Assembly: GCF_000524195.1 (NCBI RefSeq)
Contig: NW_020170454.1
Coordinates: 279,277-343,276, forward strand
DNA length: 64,000 nt
DNA from: Echinococcus granulosus
Taxonomy: Eukaryota; Platyhelminthes; Cestoda; Cyclophyllidea; Taeniidae
Reading direction: 5' to 3'
The position numbers and the translations under genes are program-made. The notes beneath the pieces were generated by a model, which worked only from the letters and a program-made list of their open reading frames with translations, did not search any database and was not told the DNA's origin. The first letter of the stretch is position 1, and each line of letters opens with the position of its first letter. Shown piece by piece: positions 25,201 through 37,137 of this stretch.

Positions 25201-26550
25201 CCGGTGGACACCAGCCCTTAGTTATTACGCGAACTTTACATTTGTATCTGACCGGGGGCATGCCTTTGTACTGCGCATTTCGTTGTGATGAAGCGCGATC
25301 GGTTGAGTACGGAGTTGCGCATCGCAGATGAAGGCGTTTGTTGGTGAGGTAAATTTTATCACCCGGGATGCATCACTGCTTCACGAATGATGGAACTTGC
25401 GGCGCAATTCAGGTGTGTGTGTGTTCTAATAACTCCTCCTCCTCCTCCTGATGTATAACAATTGGAAATCTCCCCCTGTGATGTTGGAAGTTTGTTTCAG
25501 ACCTTCCTTCAGTGGTGGGACGTACTCTGAGACATTGTTGATTGCTACCTTCGTGCTTGATAAGAAAATATCAGTTGGTACTTCAAGCAGTTTACGACCT
25601 GGGAGCATCCTGAACGTTGAGACAGCAGTTGATGCATGGACTGTAGCTCTACAGGCAAGAAGGCCACATTCAAGGCTTAGAATCCGGTACCTTGACTGTA
25701 CATCCTTATTGAAGGCCTTCATCATCCAATTAGAGTGCGATCTGTTCTTCTCAAGTCTCCATTATCTTGCGGATGTTCAGTTGTTGTGCGCGTCTTAGAG
25801 ATCCCGCCTTAACCGCCGTGTCCCATTTCTGACACTCCATATTGACAAATCCACCGATTGACGAAAACTGAGGCAACCGTCTCAGAAACTTGTGCCTACA
25901 TAAGTTCTGCCTCAGGTACTTTCATGAAGTAGTCTACCATAACCAGAATACATCTATTTCCCCTCTCGGCGGGTGCTAGAAAAACCATGATGTCAGTGCC
26001 TACTCTTTCCCCTAGAAATCCTGTGGGCGCAAATTTGAGTGGTGCAATTGCTATGAGGTGAGACCTTATAAAAATGCTCCAAGAAACGCAAATTTGATAG
26101 GAATCAAGTTCATCTTAAGTGGACAAATGCCACTAGTACCTTTCGCTCGAGGGATCCGGTATCTTTTTTCCTCTACTTAGTCCATTTTTTGTGTAACTTT
26201 TTGAAAACTGTTTGTACCAATGAGCCAAGGACCAATAGGGACTTGGGTTCACCAGCTCCATCTTGGCACAATGAAACCTCATCCCCTAGGAGTGCTTTCT
26301 ACCATTTATTGCCCGACGAGGCAATGTAAGAAACTCCTCCTACACCGGAGCCTTGATATTTTGTGGGTTGGATCAAAAATATGGTACTCATGGGAACACC
26401 GTCAGTTTCTGCAACGCCTGGTCTGTGAAGACGAGACATCTGGGTTACTATTTGACATCATTTTGAGAGCCATCTAACGTGGTCGCTGTAGTTACTCTCC
26501 AACTCTATCTCCAAAACTCTTCTTCTGAAGTACACCATATGCGATTGGAT
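25200..26550 (-). mobile_element. Degenerate Ty3/gypsy-type LTR retrotransposon, pol (integrase) fragment
   Basis: Minus-strand reading gives an integrase core at about 26006-25900, with VGTDIMVFLAPAERGNRC and ILVMVDYFMKVPEAELM. It is followed by WICQYGV near 25850, HPQDNGDLRRTDRTLIG near 25770, and a C-terminal part in 25725-25426 (LLACRATVHASTAVSTFRML, VAINNVSEYVPPLKEG). These are the standard blocks of gypsy integrases. The copy is dead: the segment around the second catalytic Asp is deleted, the catalytic Glu of the third block is replaced, and several stops and frameshifts interrupt the frame. Upstream, about 26550-26100, weaker RNase H/zinc-binding-like traces occur (FTDQALQKL). No LTRs or target duplications were found. 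Confidence 0.75.
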
Positions 26551-26559
26551 CCAGGAAGG

Positions 26560-27245
26560 AATTGATTCAATGGACATTGTGGAGTCACTTTGACGCCTTA
26601 TTTAACTCTGGAAATGAATACTTGGACATTTAAGGCGCCGCAGATTGTACTTTCGCCCGGCGCCCCAGCTCTTCTGGACGTTAGTAATGCACTTTCTGAC
26701 ATACTTCCATGCGTTACGACTTCTGGACGAACTTTTGTTACGAGTGCCTGTAAACACAATCACCTGCAGCAGACGCCTTCCTCCTAACTTATTCTCCATA
26801 GATTTCCCAGTGTTATCAGCAGTGTATTACCCAAATTGTCTCAGAACACGTTTTCCTACACACTGGTGTCAAAATAGTTTGCTTATAAACAAGGGGAAGG
26901 AATGTAAGGCTAGGAGCGTGAGCCTAGGTTCATTTCACCACTGTAACGATTGAAGTGAGGAGGGCTAGGAAGACTCTCGTGACCCATGCTACACTCAAAA
27001 CAAACGCCATCCTATTGTAGTGCCCCACGAACATAAACAATGATGGCAAAGACAGAAAATACTCATTAATGTCGCCTTGGAGTAACAGTAGATAGGCACA
27101 CACACTGCAACATCGCAAATATTTCTATTGAAGAAAGAATAATACAAGTAATAATCCAACACTTTCGGGGTTTTAAATCACAGTGAACGACAGTGGGCCA
27201 GTTTCTGAAGTATGAAAGACTTTTTGGGGGGGTTTTAGAACATAT
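26560..27245. other. Sequence between the gypsy remnant and the 3' end of VPS54
   Basis: No supported gene. It contains the presumed 3' UTR of VPS54. I did not find a clear AATAAA on minus just after the stop. Short frames on both strands lack domains or splice partners. Confidence 0.4.
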
Positions 27246-30200
27246 TTAGTCGTCTGTTCCTGTGCGAGATGGCCAAATATCATCACACTCATCCGTGAAT
27301 TGCGCCAGAGTCGGTGTCAGACCGCACAAAAATGTCATGTAGATAACCAACTCCGAGTTAACCAAACTGAATCCAAGGGAAACAAACTATCACCGAATGA
27401 CGTAAATTGGGAAAAAAAATGGTAACCAAGAATTCAAATATCTCACCCCTGTTTCGGACCCCCATCAGGGAATAATGCAAGATCCGTCAACCGTTTCCGT
27501 AGAGAAGCTTTAAATTCAATGTGAACCCGAAGAAGTAGATTCTGGAAAAAAAGGATTGAATCAGGAATGGCAACTTTTATAAAAAGTTACAGATAACACC
27601 TTACAGTGAGCATGTCAGAAGAGAGTATGACACCAGTGGATTCGGTGAGTTTGGATATGGACTGGAAAACTGATCGCATTTCAGCGGTGGGATTCGGTGG
27701 TTGCGGCTTCCATGACTGCATATGCCTGGCGATACGAGCGGCCAGCAAATTGGTAAGCTTATCCATCACCTTGGAAATGTTAGATCTACAACAGCAGGGC
27801 TAGATTACGCGCTTTATCCTTATTACCGGACCTTGTCTTACAAATAAGGAGTAAGTGGGATACTGAAAGTAGCTCACGATAAATAAACACATCCACGCAC
27901 CGAATAGCCTGTTCCACGGCCAGAAAAGGATCTGACAAGCGCGAAGCTTCTGTCCTCTTCGTTGATGTATTCGGTTCACCTACCTTTCCCTGAAGCGATT
28001 TGAATTGGCTGCATAAACAAGAAAGACGGGTGTTGTGTTGAGACAGAAAAGCTAACGTTTGAAGACTTAATAGGACTTACATTCGTTCGAAAAATATTCG
28101 TACTATTGGAATCAATTCAAGTACATATTCCAGGCTGCGTACGACGAGAGCCATATTCCGAGCCGAGATTTTCTTCAAACCTATGCTTTGGCAAGCTCCT
28201 GCGCCTAACACTAATTCACAGCTTTTGGCGTTGAAAAGCTGGAACAAAAGCAAACAGTAAGAGCAATAAATGGTCATGCTTGAATGTTTAGCGAATCCTT
28301 GTGTCTGCAACTCAGCTCGTGATGAAAAAGGCGGCCACTTAAATAGTGTTAAGGGTGTAATACATTAACGTCAGAACTTAAAATGAAAATGTGGCGATGT
28401 GGGTACTTACAGTAAGGAAATTGGCCAAATTCACTTGAATATCGCGAAAGAGGCTGGGCCAGGATGCTAGCCGTTCGCTGAATCGTAAGTAATCCAGGAG
28501 GAGGGGAATGACGGTGAATATCGTTTCCACAACAACGTAAGTCTCTTCCCGAAGCACCAGTTTGGTGCCAGCAGTAGCAGCATGCGCCTTTTCATCCACC
28601 TTCGACTTCCTCAGCTGCATGAACGAATAAAACATGCTAACTAAAAGAGATGCAAAAGCGCGTCTTCTGAACAACCTATCACCGAAATACCTCATGGCAA
28701 ATAACCAGGTGACTCAAAAGACCAGAAAGTGAAGGATCGAGACCCTTTTCAGCTGGACACCATGTTTCCTGATCCAATTTCTGCTTCAGCGTTTTGCAAC
28801 GGTCTTCGTGGAAGCTCTGGATCAGTAGAGCAGCCTCTGTTGCCACTAGATTTCGCAGCACTGTCGATTTGCTTGTTAGTGGCAGATCGGGCCGATAACA
28901 GTGCCAGGCAGAAGCAATAGCTCTTTCCTATAAAGTGGATGGAGTGATCGGTAGACTGAATTGGTGGAAAAGACACTGACGGGTAAGAGGACAGTTGGGT
29001 GAATGGGTCTGGGCCAAATGGATAAATAGCTCAGGAAACGAAGTCATGACACGATGCAATGTATCAGCCTACGTGGAAGTCTTCAATGAGTTCAGCAAAT
29101 GCAACAAAATCCTCGGAGGCAGAGACTGGTCGATTCTGCACGCGAATTTGACGAAAGTGGGTGGTTATGAGAGTTGCAATCTCAATTTGCGATCGTTCCG
29201 CAGATTTCCAGTAAATGCGACGTAATTGCTCACCCTGTTCCATCACTGCCGAGGCGATTGACTCAACTACCGTCTGTAAGGAAAATAAAAGCTAGATCAA
29301 AAACAGTCCCGATAAGGTATCTAGGAGGTAGGAGGGACGGATACTTGGAAATCAGCTGTAGCAACCAGGAACTCAATCTTCAAGACTAACTATCTTGATA
29401 CCTTTGCCCGAAAACTGCACTATAACGTCGCAGAAGTAAGGCAACAGTTTTGGATGATTGAGAACGTAGAAATTATCGGAGGATTGTCAATAATAAACCG
29501 ACTTTTGCAAAAAAATTAATGTCAAGTATTATAGACTAGTCAGGAACAAGCAGAACCAGTCTAAAGCCGAGCGAAATAGACAGACCTATTGAAAGCCAAG
29601 TGATGGTACGATCTTTACCGCTGCCTGCAGCGTGAGCCCCAATACTTTCAGGCATCAAACTCAAAATCCCAAGGTGTCTAAACTTAAATTAACACGACCG
29701 AAGAGATAAGGATGAATTATTTGCTCATTTGATGAACAAATGAAATTACCGGCTAACAAGTTTACACTTTGACATACCTTCACACGAAGTAGAACCTGTT
29801 CGACGGCAAGGCAGACGGTCCGTAGATTGTTCAACCAAACGCCCAAAGGCTCCTTTTCTATAGAATCGACCGAAAGACTTCTGCTAAAAGAGACTAAAAG
29901 TTTATCAAAACCCATCAAAAAAGAGAGCAAAGTAATTTGACAATTCATCACAACAAAAGACCTGGTGCTTTCTTGAGTATGGCCATTTTCACCGGGTTGG
30001 AGAATTCCGCGAAAGCTTTTCAAGGTATCGTTAAGGGCTTTTTGGACCTCTTTCTCGACGGTCGAGACGAAGCCCGTCTGTCCAATCCTAATTAGACCCA
30101 AAACGATCGGAAGAAGCACCTGCATTCAGATACAAAGTGTACTAATAGATATTAGGCAAAACGTGCTGTAGCAGATGGTGGCTAGGAAAAGAATCTAGCG

Positions 30201-33200
30201 ATTTTATGTATTTACAAGAAGCAGAAATTCTCCACGAAATAAATTTCCTGCGGAGAGATAAGCCTGCAGAGGGCCTGCAACATGTGCCTTAATAGGAATT
30301 TGGAGTCCTTGTAGCCAAATTAGGAAGGATTCGGCTCATGGCTTTCCTTCATGTCCTCTAGTCAGTCTCAATTTATTTCAAGCACATGCGCTAGCCGAAT
30401 GAGACCGTGTGGCAGATCTTTTCAGTATTTCACAGGAATCTATGTTACTAGTCACCCAATTCCTCTGCTTGCACGTTATAAGCTCACTGCTGGACTCGTT
30501 TGCCTTATAATATACTTGGGGATACCTCAGGATACCCAATATATACCGAGAGATAGAAACGACACTTTGGAGTAGGTTCAAATTAAGTTATAGAGAGTCG
30601 GTGTTAGTAACTGAAATCACAAATTTATAAAATAGTAGTGCTACTACCAAAGCATCGCGAGTCTCCACCTACGAGGAATGAGTCACAGTTGCTTACCTCA
30701 GAGACGCCAGCGTCAACAGCCTCATTGGGAGGCGAAGTGAGGAAGGAGCGCAACGCAGACACAAATTCAGTACCGACCATGGCGTTGATGAATTTGGCAA
30801 TCTCCGTCAACTGGGCGTCCAGATGACGTAAACAGACGACACCACCATTACTATCGCAAGTACCAGCATTATTGATAGCAAGGAGGGATTCGCGGGTGTT
30901 GGTGATTAAATCAAGGGCGGAGCAGAAGTCGTTCGACTTAAGGAGAGATTGGATTGTGGGCTGAGCAGCGTGTACGGAAGAGATCACTTTTAACTAAATG
31001 CGGAAAATGGAAAAGAGGGAGTAAGTGTGAGATACTTGAGTAGTAGTAAGTAATATGTAATATGGAAAGACAGCACCTTCCCACATAACATAAGCGTGAA
31101 GTCGATCCAGGCAGGCATTTAGGGAGCATTAGAATAACAAATGAGGTACAATAGGGTGGATTCATTAGAACACAACAAGGAAGACGCACCTTCGCAAGAA
31201 GCATCTTCAGATTCCTTCGCCGACGAGCCAATCTGGCAATTTGTCCGGCCCCACGACAGTATATTGCGTCCACCTCCTCCAGTCGTGTCCTGAAAGTAGT
31301 CACAGCCGAATAAAATTTTTCATTTCGAGTGGATTGCGACCCCTACTAGATATTACTAAAACTTCTTCCGCATTTCCAGCTCTTCAAACCTCCGTTGTTA
31401 ACAATGGTAGTTGATGTTTCAAAGAAGAACCACGCCTGAATAAACAGGATCAGTTAGGTCCTACCCGTGGAATGTTATAGAGGCAAGCCATTTACTGTAG
31501 AAAGACGAATTGGTGAAGATTCACGACAGAAGGACTACAGATGCTATGCCAACTTTTGACAGTTACCCCGATCTTAGATCCTGCATTACGCTAGCCATTG
31601 TACACTCCCTGAGCAGCATGGCCTTCGGACCATGGCAGTAGCCCCTCATCCCTTCTCTACATCGGCAGTACATTTTCTGTTTTAGTATTATAACTTCCTT
31701 TATCTTCAGAAAAGACTCGGAGCGCTACACTACGTCGCAGCCTTTCTCATTGTCCTGCAAGATGGTTGTCACACGTTTGGCCTAGAAGTCTACTCATCCC
31801 ACCCAGGCCACAAGTACCCCAGTCTGCATTCACGGTTTTTCAAACACTAGCAATGCAAATGGATCGAAAGTAGTGAAGCAATATACGACTTACCGCACGG
31901 CATTGAGCCGAGAGATGGTTTGACTCAGTTGATCCTTTATCACGTCGTGTGCACGTACAGCTTCAAAAAAGGCTGGGGAACGCTCGGACACCTAAAAAAT
32001 TGAACACCAATGGCCAGTAAATAAAGACATAAAGGCGAAGAAGAGAGAGTGGGAGTGGTAAGGGTAAAAGGCCACTTAAAACTTAAACGGAGGGAAATAA
32101 ATAAAGTTGTAAATAAATATTGACATATAAAAGCCCAAACTGGTAAGTGACAGTTAAGTTGACAACTAGGTCAGAGTACATGATACTTTGTCAACGCATG
32201 ATCTACCTGTTTATCATATCAAGAAAATGAACAAATTTTCAAGCCAAAAAGGGAATTTAAAACCATGGGATGATAGGCTGAATTAGTGCATAATCTCATG
32301 GCAAAAAAAAAACAAGAGATTTTAACTGCGTTACAAAGTTTGACGGTAGCTGTTTCCATTACGGTTTCAAGTGGCAGAAAGAGAAACAAAAGCAGACAGG
32401 AATAAATCGCGTACGGGGAAAAATTAATAAGACAGGTAGGCAGACCTACATAGATGTGAACGGATAGAAAATGAAAAAATGATAAACAAGTATAGAACGA
32501 CCACTGACTGACGATAGAATAGTAACAACGTAATGACTTGAATTACTTTTGAATTTCACAGCCAGCAATAACGCGGTCTCGACTAATGAAAAGTAGATAG
32601 ATTGGAAGGAAGATAAAGGGTAGACAGTGGGTAGATAGGCAGAGGGAACGGAAATAGAAGGATAGCCAAATAACAGACAAGGGAGAAGTTATAAACGGAT
32701 AGTAAAACGTAAGATAGATGGTGGCAAAAAGGAAGTCACAGACGAACGCACATGGCTGACGATAGCCAATTCGACAGCATCGAGGCATTGGGAAAGTTGA
32801 TCGCTCTGTTGGGCAAAAATCCCGATCAGATTTGGGCACAGCCTGCGCCGATACAGGGGGATGACGCTGTTGAACGTCTCCGGGGAGGATAAATTAAAAT
32901 TCGCCGAGCAGTAGACTTTAGCTGACTCCAACTCTAGTGAATCTAAACAACGAATAAACTAAGTGAGCTATTCTGTCCGAGATGCCATTCAACTTGTGAC
33001 TAATGTCTGACCCAGCAAATTTTTACCTCGTCAGGAAAGAAAAATAGGAGGAGGGTATACTCAGGGGAAACCGTGACTGAAGTGGAAAAGAGTTTCTTGG
33101 GTAAAAAGGGACTCACTTGGTTGGGAAGATAAATTTCCAGGAGAACGTGAGGCAGCAGCAGGAATCGTCCGTTTGGCCAACAGTTTCAGGTAAGGGAGAA

Positions 33201-34164
33201 ACTGGTCTTCATTAATCGCGGGTATATGCAGAGGCGGTACAGGCGCACGTTCAAATGCATCGCCCCAGTAACGAGAGAATATATCCAACTGAAAGAAACA
33301 CCAATTTATTCAGCTTGACTTAGATGAGATTAAAAGTAAAAGATGTTAAAGAAAGACAAAATACATAAAAAGCGATTTAAGAAGAGAGCAGAAAGAACAT
33401 ATACTTGACGGTCGGATGGATCATTGAGAACGGCTGCCATGTTAACAACAGAATCATACTGCATCCATGCATGCCTTGCTAAAATAAATCAGATATTATT
33501 AGAGGCACTTTCGGTTTCAATTTAGAAACGAAAGAAACTAACGTGGGCTAAGAACACTCAGTTTTCTAACCGTGTTGGAGCCGACAATTTCGTATTGCCG
33601 ATAATGTGTTTCGTAACAAGATGACGTTCGTAGTCGTATTCAGAATCGAAAGTCGCTGGCTTATGCGAGTGAGGATGAAGTGTATTCATCTTGTTACATA
33701 CTCCTGAGGGACCGTATCTGAAAAAGTGTTCGAAGCTTCGCTAATTAAATTCACAACATATCTACCAAGTTACATCATTTTGCCTTGGCTTTGCATAGAC
33801 AAAGAAATCAAGACCACACATTGAGTCAACTTAAACACGCAAATACCAACTTTACATACGTGCAAGTGAAAACCGTCCGACCATGTTCGATTTTTTTCGC
33901 CAAGTGATGATGCGTTATATGCTGTACCAGGCCTTCCTGTGAAGAGAACTTTTGCGTCACAGGCTCGCCAGTCTTCTCGCGCGTTGAGTCTTGTTCACGA
34001 CATGACTCGCACACCCACGTCCTTTCCATTTTTGCTAGTCGAACCGCGGGAAATATGGGAGAAATTACACTAAGACCATTCCGCACACGCAACAGCAAGT
34101 AATGCACACACTCGGCAATACTAAGGTCAAGTAATGACCAATCATCACAGTTCTCTGCTTTCAA
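27246..34164 (-). CDS. VPS54: Vacuolar protein sorting-associated protein 54 (GARP subunit), complete, 17 exons
   Basis: Subunit specific to the GARP complex, which tethers endosome-derived vesicles at the trans-Golgi. Exons on minus: 34164-33860, 33717-33571, 33474-33405, 33288-33117, 32942-32752, 31991-31894, 31289-31190, 30993-30697, 30119-29778, 29273-29073, 28927-28691, 28614-28411, 28238-28081, 28008-27901, 27785-27605, 27541-27447, 27366-27246 (stop). Every junction keeps phase; total 3027 nt, about 1008 aa (human 977). Matches: RHAWMQYDSVVNMAAVLNDP; VSERSPAFFEAVRAHD (ISLRSEAFFHAMTSQ); LKVISSVHAAQPTIQSLLKS; IQSFHEDRCKTLKQKLDQE (VNRFHEERKTKLSLLLDNE); CELVLGAGACQSIGLKKIS (CQLVLGAGALQVVGLKTIT); DGGPKQG near the end. 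The N-terminus has two Cys/His clusters: CESC with HITHHH, and CTYGPSGVC with HLVTKH. An alternative start is the ATG at 34027-34029, just after a CTAG acceptor-like site, which would remove 45 residues. Confidence 0.94.
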
Positions 34165-35785
34165 AGGACTCAGGTTGCTTATTTGAATAAAAATTCGAGT
34201 TATTACTAATTATAGACGATACTCATCTAAAACATTCTTGCACTTACTGTTTTGCTTTATGTGATGGGAAGTATGTTTAAATCAAGCCTCCTAACTTGTA
34301 CAAACAAATGAGCCGAATTTCGAAATTCGAATGCAGTGAATTTTGGAAAGTTTTATGGGCAATTTGGACTAATTGCTTTAAAGAGCACACTTTGACATTT
34401 TGTAGCATTTGCTTAGCCATTCTTTCGATGGTCATGCCGTCACTTCACGAACGTGTCTGCAGTGGCTACACATTTAGTTGCTTCCTCACCTTTTGATAAG
34501 CTCAAAACGCATTAAGTGGTCCTTTTTTAATAAGAAAAAATAATTAATTACAAAACTGATTAAGTTTTTGCCCTGACTCTGTCGCATACTTTGAGTTTTG
34601 CACATGTAGCAAATATGGGAATGGAAAGATAGAATTCAAGGTATTTCGAGTACTCCTCCCATTATGTGAGTAACTGACCCTGTACAGATAGAATAACTAA
34701 ATTTGGAAGCCGCCACTAGTGTCAAATCCTCCCTACTAACCTTGGTTTTCTTGCTTGAGGACACTTTCGATCAGCTTATATACCTGCGCTACTGCTATAA
34801 TTACGACCAAATGGACTGATTCACGCATACACTTCCGTGATCTGAAGGACATTTTACACCACAGGCTCATACTTGAATACCTCTCCCCAGTTTCCGATCA
34901 ACAGACCGCAGCCCGATTATGTTCCGCGCAACCACAGAACCCATGAGTATCATTGCACTTGGATCCTACACCGATTAACACATAACCATCCCTAAGAAAT
35001 AAAGTTCGCTTCAATATTCATCAGATATGCTATTAGCAACTGGGCTAGGCAATAACTGATGTTGAATTTGACACCCCATCCACCGACCACTCAGTCGCCT
35101 AGTAGCTGCGTCCAAAGAGGGTGTAGAAGACAGCCGGTTTCGTGCAGGGTGGGTGCTGGAGGCATGGCGAGCCATTGGTCACCTGGCCTATCTTCAAACC
35201 GCCTAACTCTCCCGCAAAGGGGATACACAAGGACTTAGTACTCATTCAGAGAGCTCTTGGGAGCACCACTGCGCTCCTACAAACAGAAAAGTTAAAAAAT
35301 CGGTGATGGTAGGTGTTAGAGTGGTGGAGGCACTTTTGAGTAGCGCATGGTAGTCCCTTTATTTTCCCTTCTACTTCTAAATTGGAACTGCTAGATGAAA
35401 TAGACTGGCTAACTTTTAACAGACATTATGAGTTGCAGCAGCGAGCAACTACCACTAATAGTCCATGTTTTGTGGGAAATCTATGTTTATCTCCTCCATC
35501 TCCTTCTTCCCTTTCTTCTCGAGATAAGCGGCGGTTGTTTGTTCACAAAATCCGTTGTAATTCCAATTCTGGTTATTTAATTTAGCTTTACCTTGCATTT
35601 CGCCTGAAAGGAACTCCTATCCTAGACTTAACTTTACATGCACGTTACCGGCACAGATACTTGCTCTGTTTTTTGGAGCCTTTGGCTTGTGAGGCAGTTT
35701 TAACCAAGGCCAGTGTTACCGTTACTACTACACACTTGGTATTAAACCTGTAGTGTAATTCGACTGCAATAGGTATTTATTAGCT
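34165..35785. other. Intergenic region upstream of VPS54
   Basis: No gene supported. It should contain the VPS54 promoter. 35040-35300 is less AT-rich than its surroundings and could be an old repeat, but I could not assign it to a family. Confidence 0.35.
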
Positions 35786-36816
35786 TTAAAACGAGAACTT
35801 GTAGAGGCGTTTGGAAAACGGAGAATTTAAGTAGAAGAAGTTGCCACATGCTTGTTTGCACGTGGGGCTTGAACATGTTTCACATTCAGTCCTTCGAATG
35901 GTTGCATTCACAAAAACATTGCCACCAGCAGCGATGCCATGACGACTAAAAGAACAATAAAGCATTTATACCTACGGAAGCAAAACGAGTTGGAGTTGAA
36001 ATCTCTACTGCTGACTTGGCATAAATAAATGTGAGTGTGTTTCTCTAGAGGCACTTAGTGCCACAATAATCATCCATTGACGAGTTTTCCGTGAATTACT
36101 TGTCACGCTCCACGTGTCTCATTTCGGACAATGCAAACGAGTGCCTTACCGTGGAAAGCGAGTGTCAGCGCGGGACCTGTGGGATGCAAATATGCAGAAA
36201 AGTTGGCTCAGTCAATTGCCACTTACTTGCACGGAGAAGTTGTTGGTGTTAGAAGGCGTGTACTAACTCACCGGAGGAAGTCGTTTCTGTTTAATTTCAT
36301 CAAGTAAAGAGTGGGTCAGATTTAAAGTAAACAAATGTTGCTGGAATGTCGCATTAATTGACGTTCAACCCCTGAGTTCATGTTTGCAGGCAATTAAATT
36401 CAAGGTAGATAAAGCGGGTTTATTTTAACACATTGAATGATGCTGTTTGTTGCAGAGGAGTAAGAAGAGGTACTTACTCTCAGTTTGGTTCTCCGTTGGA
36501 ACTGTCTTGCCCAGGTGTAGAAAACAAACTGACAATTTGCCGAGCATTGCTATTCCCGCCTAAGTGGTCTTTTCAGTCTCCCCAATCCCCAATAAAGTTT
36601 TGCCACAAAAGTGGCCCTTGAAAATGCACATTTTGTAACCAAGCAGAGAGAAGCGACAAGCGCCACTTGAAGCTGATTATTTTGGTGGCACTATCAGTCC
36701 AGCGTCAAGTGATGTCGACCAAATCTTACCAAGGAGGCTTGGGCAAAGTGAAGTGATATCGTGTACCAGTGCACACAAGACAAAGTGGCACGCAATATGA
36801 AAGACGGGAAACACCA
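35786..36816 (-). other. Cluster of exon-like open segments, Cys-rich, gene unassigned
   Basis: Four minus-strand segments are open in at least one frame and bounded by good splice sites. They are 36816-36730 (acceptor ATATGCAG, donor GTAAGA), 36559-36478 (CACTTAG, donor GTAAGT), 36340-36272 (ATTCCAG, donor GTGAGT; reads HLFTLNLTHSLLDEIKQKR) and 35945-35786 (TTCTTTTAG to a TAA stop; reads TECETCSSPTCKQAC). Phases do not chain simply, so the gene model is unresolved. They lie downstream of, and on the same strand as, the secreted glycoprotein gene, so they could be its 3' exons or a separate neighbour. The plus strand at 36070-36252 is also open and has eight Cys codons, so strand choice is not certain. 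Confidence 0.3.
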
Positions 36817-37137
36817 CTGCATATAATTTTAATACTTCATATGACAATCTTCAAAGTGACTTACTCTTTACTTTGTTATATTCTAAAAATCGGAATAGGC
36901 GGCCGTAGTTACCAAAATGTGGGTAAACCTTGCTACACATGGGAAAAGTAGGTGGCTGTGTTTGAAGAATCCGGATTTGTTAAAGCTCACTTATTTAACA
37001 ACGCCGACTAGCAAGAGGTGGATAAGGCGTCCCCACTCACTTTTGCATTCTTCCACCTCTGGTGATATTCCTAAAGATAAAGAAATGGCCCAATATGTTA
37101 CATGGAAACACGTCTTTATCTCAGCGTAATTTCTTCA

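Noticed and set aside
25451..25798. Plus-strand 115-codon frame
   Set aside because: It is the shadow of the gypsy integrase C-terminal part, which is recognisable on minus.
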